A stretch of DNA of 14,558 nucleotides, taken from Candidatus Omnitrophota bacterium. Lineage in GTDB: Bacteria; Omnitrophota; Koll11; Gygaellales; Profunditerraquicolaceae. Of the stretch, positions 13,613 to 14,558 are shown piece by piece; within the stretch, counting starts at the first letter, position 1; the number at the start of each line of letters is the position of its first letter. The position numbers and the translations under genes are program-made. The notes under the pieces were generated by a model. That model was not told the DNA's origin. It was given only the letters and a program-made list of their open reading frames with translations, and did not search any database. The stretch lies in NCBI GenBank assembly GCA_028719045.1, contig JAQULD010000031.1:1-14558 (forward strand), read 5' to 3'.

Positions 13613-13663
13613 TAACCACTGGGTCCGAGGTTCGAGTCCTCGCGGGGGAGCCAATTTGACAGG

Positions 13664-13692
13664 CCCGGCACGAAAGTGCCGGGTTTTTTATT
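13664..13692 (+). terminator. Rho-independent terminator of the tRNA-Asn gene
   Basis: An 8-bp perfect stem CCCGGCAC / GTGCCGGG with a GAAA loop (13664-13683), followed by TTTTTTATT. It lies 11 bases after the CCA end, so the tRNA is transcribed alone. Confidence 0.95.
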
Positions 13693-13700
13693 ATGGGAAC

Positions 13701-13728
13701 TTGATATTTTACCCCTGCGTGATAGAAT
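13701..13728 (+). promoter_or_regulatory. Promoter of the GAF-domain gene
   Basis: TTGATA (13701-13706), a 16-bp spacer and TAGAAT (13723-13728). The predicted start near 13735 leaves about 30 nt before the ATG, including an AAGGAG ribosome site. Confidence 0.65.
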
Positions 13729-13764
13729 AAGTTTTAGAGCGTTTTTGCTTAAGGAGAGCCTTAG

Positions 13765-14430
13765 ATGGAGATAATCATTGACCCAAAAGATGTTCCAATT
13801 CCTCAAGAAATAAGAAATAAATGGCAGAACATTGTGAATATTTTAATAAGAATAATGAAAGTCCCCACCGCGTTGATCATGAAAGTCGAGTTCCCCCTTT
13901 TTACAGTTTTCCAATCCGCCGATTCTCCGGAGAATCCGTTTAAAGCTAACCAGGTGTTTAAACTGCCCGCCGGTATTTATTGCGAAAAAACCATGGCAAC
14001 CAAGGAAAAAAATTTAATCCCAAACGCCCTTAAGGACACTGAATGGGATAAAAACCCGAGCATAGCGGCGGGAATGATTTCGTATATTGGATTCCCGATA
14101 TTTTATCCGGATAAAAATATTTTTGGCACTCTATGCGTTCTTGACAATAAGGAAAATGCCTATTCGAAGGACTATGAAGAGGTTATGCTGCAGTTTAAAG
14201 AGATCATAGAAAGCCACCTGGCGCTTTTATGGCAGAAATTAATTCTCGAGAACCTGCTTGCGCAACAAAGAATTACCGAAAAGCAACTGACAGAAAAAAT
14301 AGAAACAATAGAGGGAATTAACAAGCTTTGCGTTAATCGGGAGATTAAAATAATTGAGTTAAATAAAGAAATAGCCAGATTGGAAGAAGATTTAAAGCAG
14401 GCTCGCCGAGATATTAAAGGGGACGATTGA
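13765..14430 (+). CDS. GAF-domain protein with C-terminal coiled coil
   Basis: 221 residues, no signal peptide or membrane segment. Residues about 15-155 form a GAF domain of the kind found at the front of histidine kinases and diguanylate cyclases: PTALIMKVE (34-42), YCEKTM (72-77), NLIPNALKDTEWDKNPS (83-99), GMISYIGFPI (103-112) and FGTLCVLDNKENAYS (120-134). Residues about 155-215 are a charged coiled coil (IIELNKEIARLEEDLKQ). No kinase, GGDEF or other output domain follows; the frame ends with TGA and the next 44 bases hold no continuation. It is either a genuine sensor-only protein acting through a partner or the remnant of a longer signalling protein. AAGGAG precedes the ATG with suitable spacing. 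Ligand unknown. Confidence 0.85.
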   Translation: MEIIIDPKDVPIPQEIRNKWQNIVNILIRIMKVPTALIMKVEFPLFTVFQSADSPENPFKANQVFKLPAGIYCEKTMATKEKNLIPNALKDTEWDKNPSIAAGMISYIGFPIFYPDKNIFGTLCVLDNKENAYSKDYEEVMLQFKEIIESHLALLWQKLILENLLAQQRITEKQLTEKIETIEGINKLCVNREIKIIELNKEIARLEEDLKQARRDIKGDD

Positions 14431-14474
14431 TTTTTTAATTCTCTGTAGGAATAAAACTATGCGAGGGGAGGGAA

Positions 14475-14549
14475 ATGTTTAAAAGCAAAACGATTGTCTT
14501 TGTCTTGTTAGTGTTAGCATTTGCGGATAGTATCGCATATTGCCAGTGA
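14475..14549 (+). CDS. Short ORF resembling a bare signal peptide, possibly a broken secreted protein gene
   Basis: A 24-codon frame with a strong ribosome site (AGGGGAGGG, about 4 bases before the ATG). The product has a basic start (MFKSK), a hydrophobic core (TIVFVLLVLAFA) and a small-residue exit region ending in YCQ, then TGA. That is the layout of an export signal with no mature part. It may be a small secreted or membrane peptide, or the start of a gene interrupted by a stop or frameshift. Only nine bases of sequence remain after the stop, so neither option can be settled here. Confidence 0.4.
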   Translation: MFKSKTIVFVLLVLAFADSIAYCQ

Positions 14550-14558
14550 AAAGTGGAA

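Larger units (their letters stand above)
13033..13653 (+). tRNA. tRNA-Asn(GTT), interrupted by a group I intron
   Basis: Exon 1 is 13033-13067 and exon 2 is 13613-13653. Joined, they form a complete cloverleaf. The acceptor stem is TCCCCTG with CGGGGGA (one G-U), and the D stem is GCTC with GAGC. The anticodon stem is AGTGG with CCACT, closing the 7-nt loop CTGTTAA. The variable loop is GGGTC, and the T stem CGAGG with CCTCG closes TTCGAGT. The discriminator base is G73 and the CCA is encoded. The anticodon GTT, the U1-A72 pair and G73 fit bacterial tRNA-Asn. The other ways of joining the loop would give a Thr anticodon, but they do not leave U at the 5' splice site and G at the intron end. 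The gene has its own promoter and terminator. Confidence 0.95.

Noticed and set aside
13504..13806. A 100-codon open frame on the minus strand across the tRNA, intron 3' part and terminator
   Set aside because: It is antisense to tRNA-Asn exon 2 and the group I core. The stretch WLPREDSNLGPSG is a well-known false translation of the reverse strand of a tRNA.

Overview
This window looks like chromosomal DNA of an uncultured, moderate-GC Gram-negative-type bacterium. The style of the FtsK, RodZ-like and GAF proteins, and the dense operon with short or overlapping gene junctions, recall Candidatus Omnitrophota (PVC superphylum). That placement is inference from protein style only. There is no CRISPR array, insertion sequence or prophage. 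The one mobile element is a group I intron inside a tRNA gene.

Left edge (1-530): the 5' part of a riboflavin-synthesis gene (ribB or ribBA, minus strand) sits behind a complete FMN riboswitch and an intrinsic terminator. Its promoter is back to back with a plus-strand promoter that drives pncC and thpR (530-1566). The predicted transcript start of pncC leaves almost no leader.

Housekeeping operon (9360-1527, minus strand): rpsO, pnp, ftsK, a rodZ-like gene, rimO, pgsA and pgpA follow each other with gaps of 2 to 54 bases or a 4-base overlap. They cover translation, RNA turnover, chromosome segregation, cell shape, ribosome modification and phosphatidylglycerol synthesis. A near-consensus promoter lies before rpsO. 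A coiled-coil gene and a secreted SlyD-like FKBP isomerase gene lie upstream on the same strand with no visible terminator, so read-through into rpsO is possible. The 3' end of pgpA overlaps the 3' end of thpR by 40 bases.

Accessory part (10.5-14.6 kb): an exported clan GH-A glycoside-hydrolase-like protein reads rightward. It is convergent with a two-gene unit holding a single-domain response regulator and a cyclophilin-like (TM1367-type) protein. Next comes a tRNA-Asn(GTT) gene whose anticodon is split between positions 35 and 36 by a 545-nt group I intron carrying a 107-residue HNH endonuclease ORF. The tRNA has its own promoter and a strong terminator. A GAF plus coiled-coil protein and a 24-codon signal-peptide-like ORF close the window.

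The most notable item is the intron in the tRNA-Asn anticodon. Exon ends, P1, P3 to P9, both catalytic P7 strands, two GNRA loops and the terminal G can all be read directly. Second is the FMN riboswitch, where the terminator's 5' arm is perfectly complementary to the aptamer's P1 strand, which gives a complete switching model.
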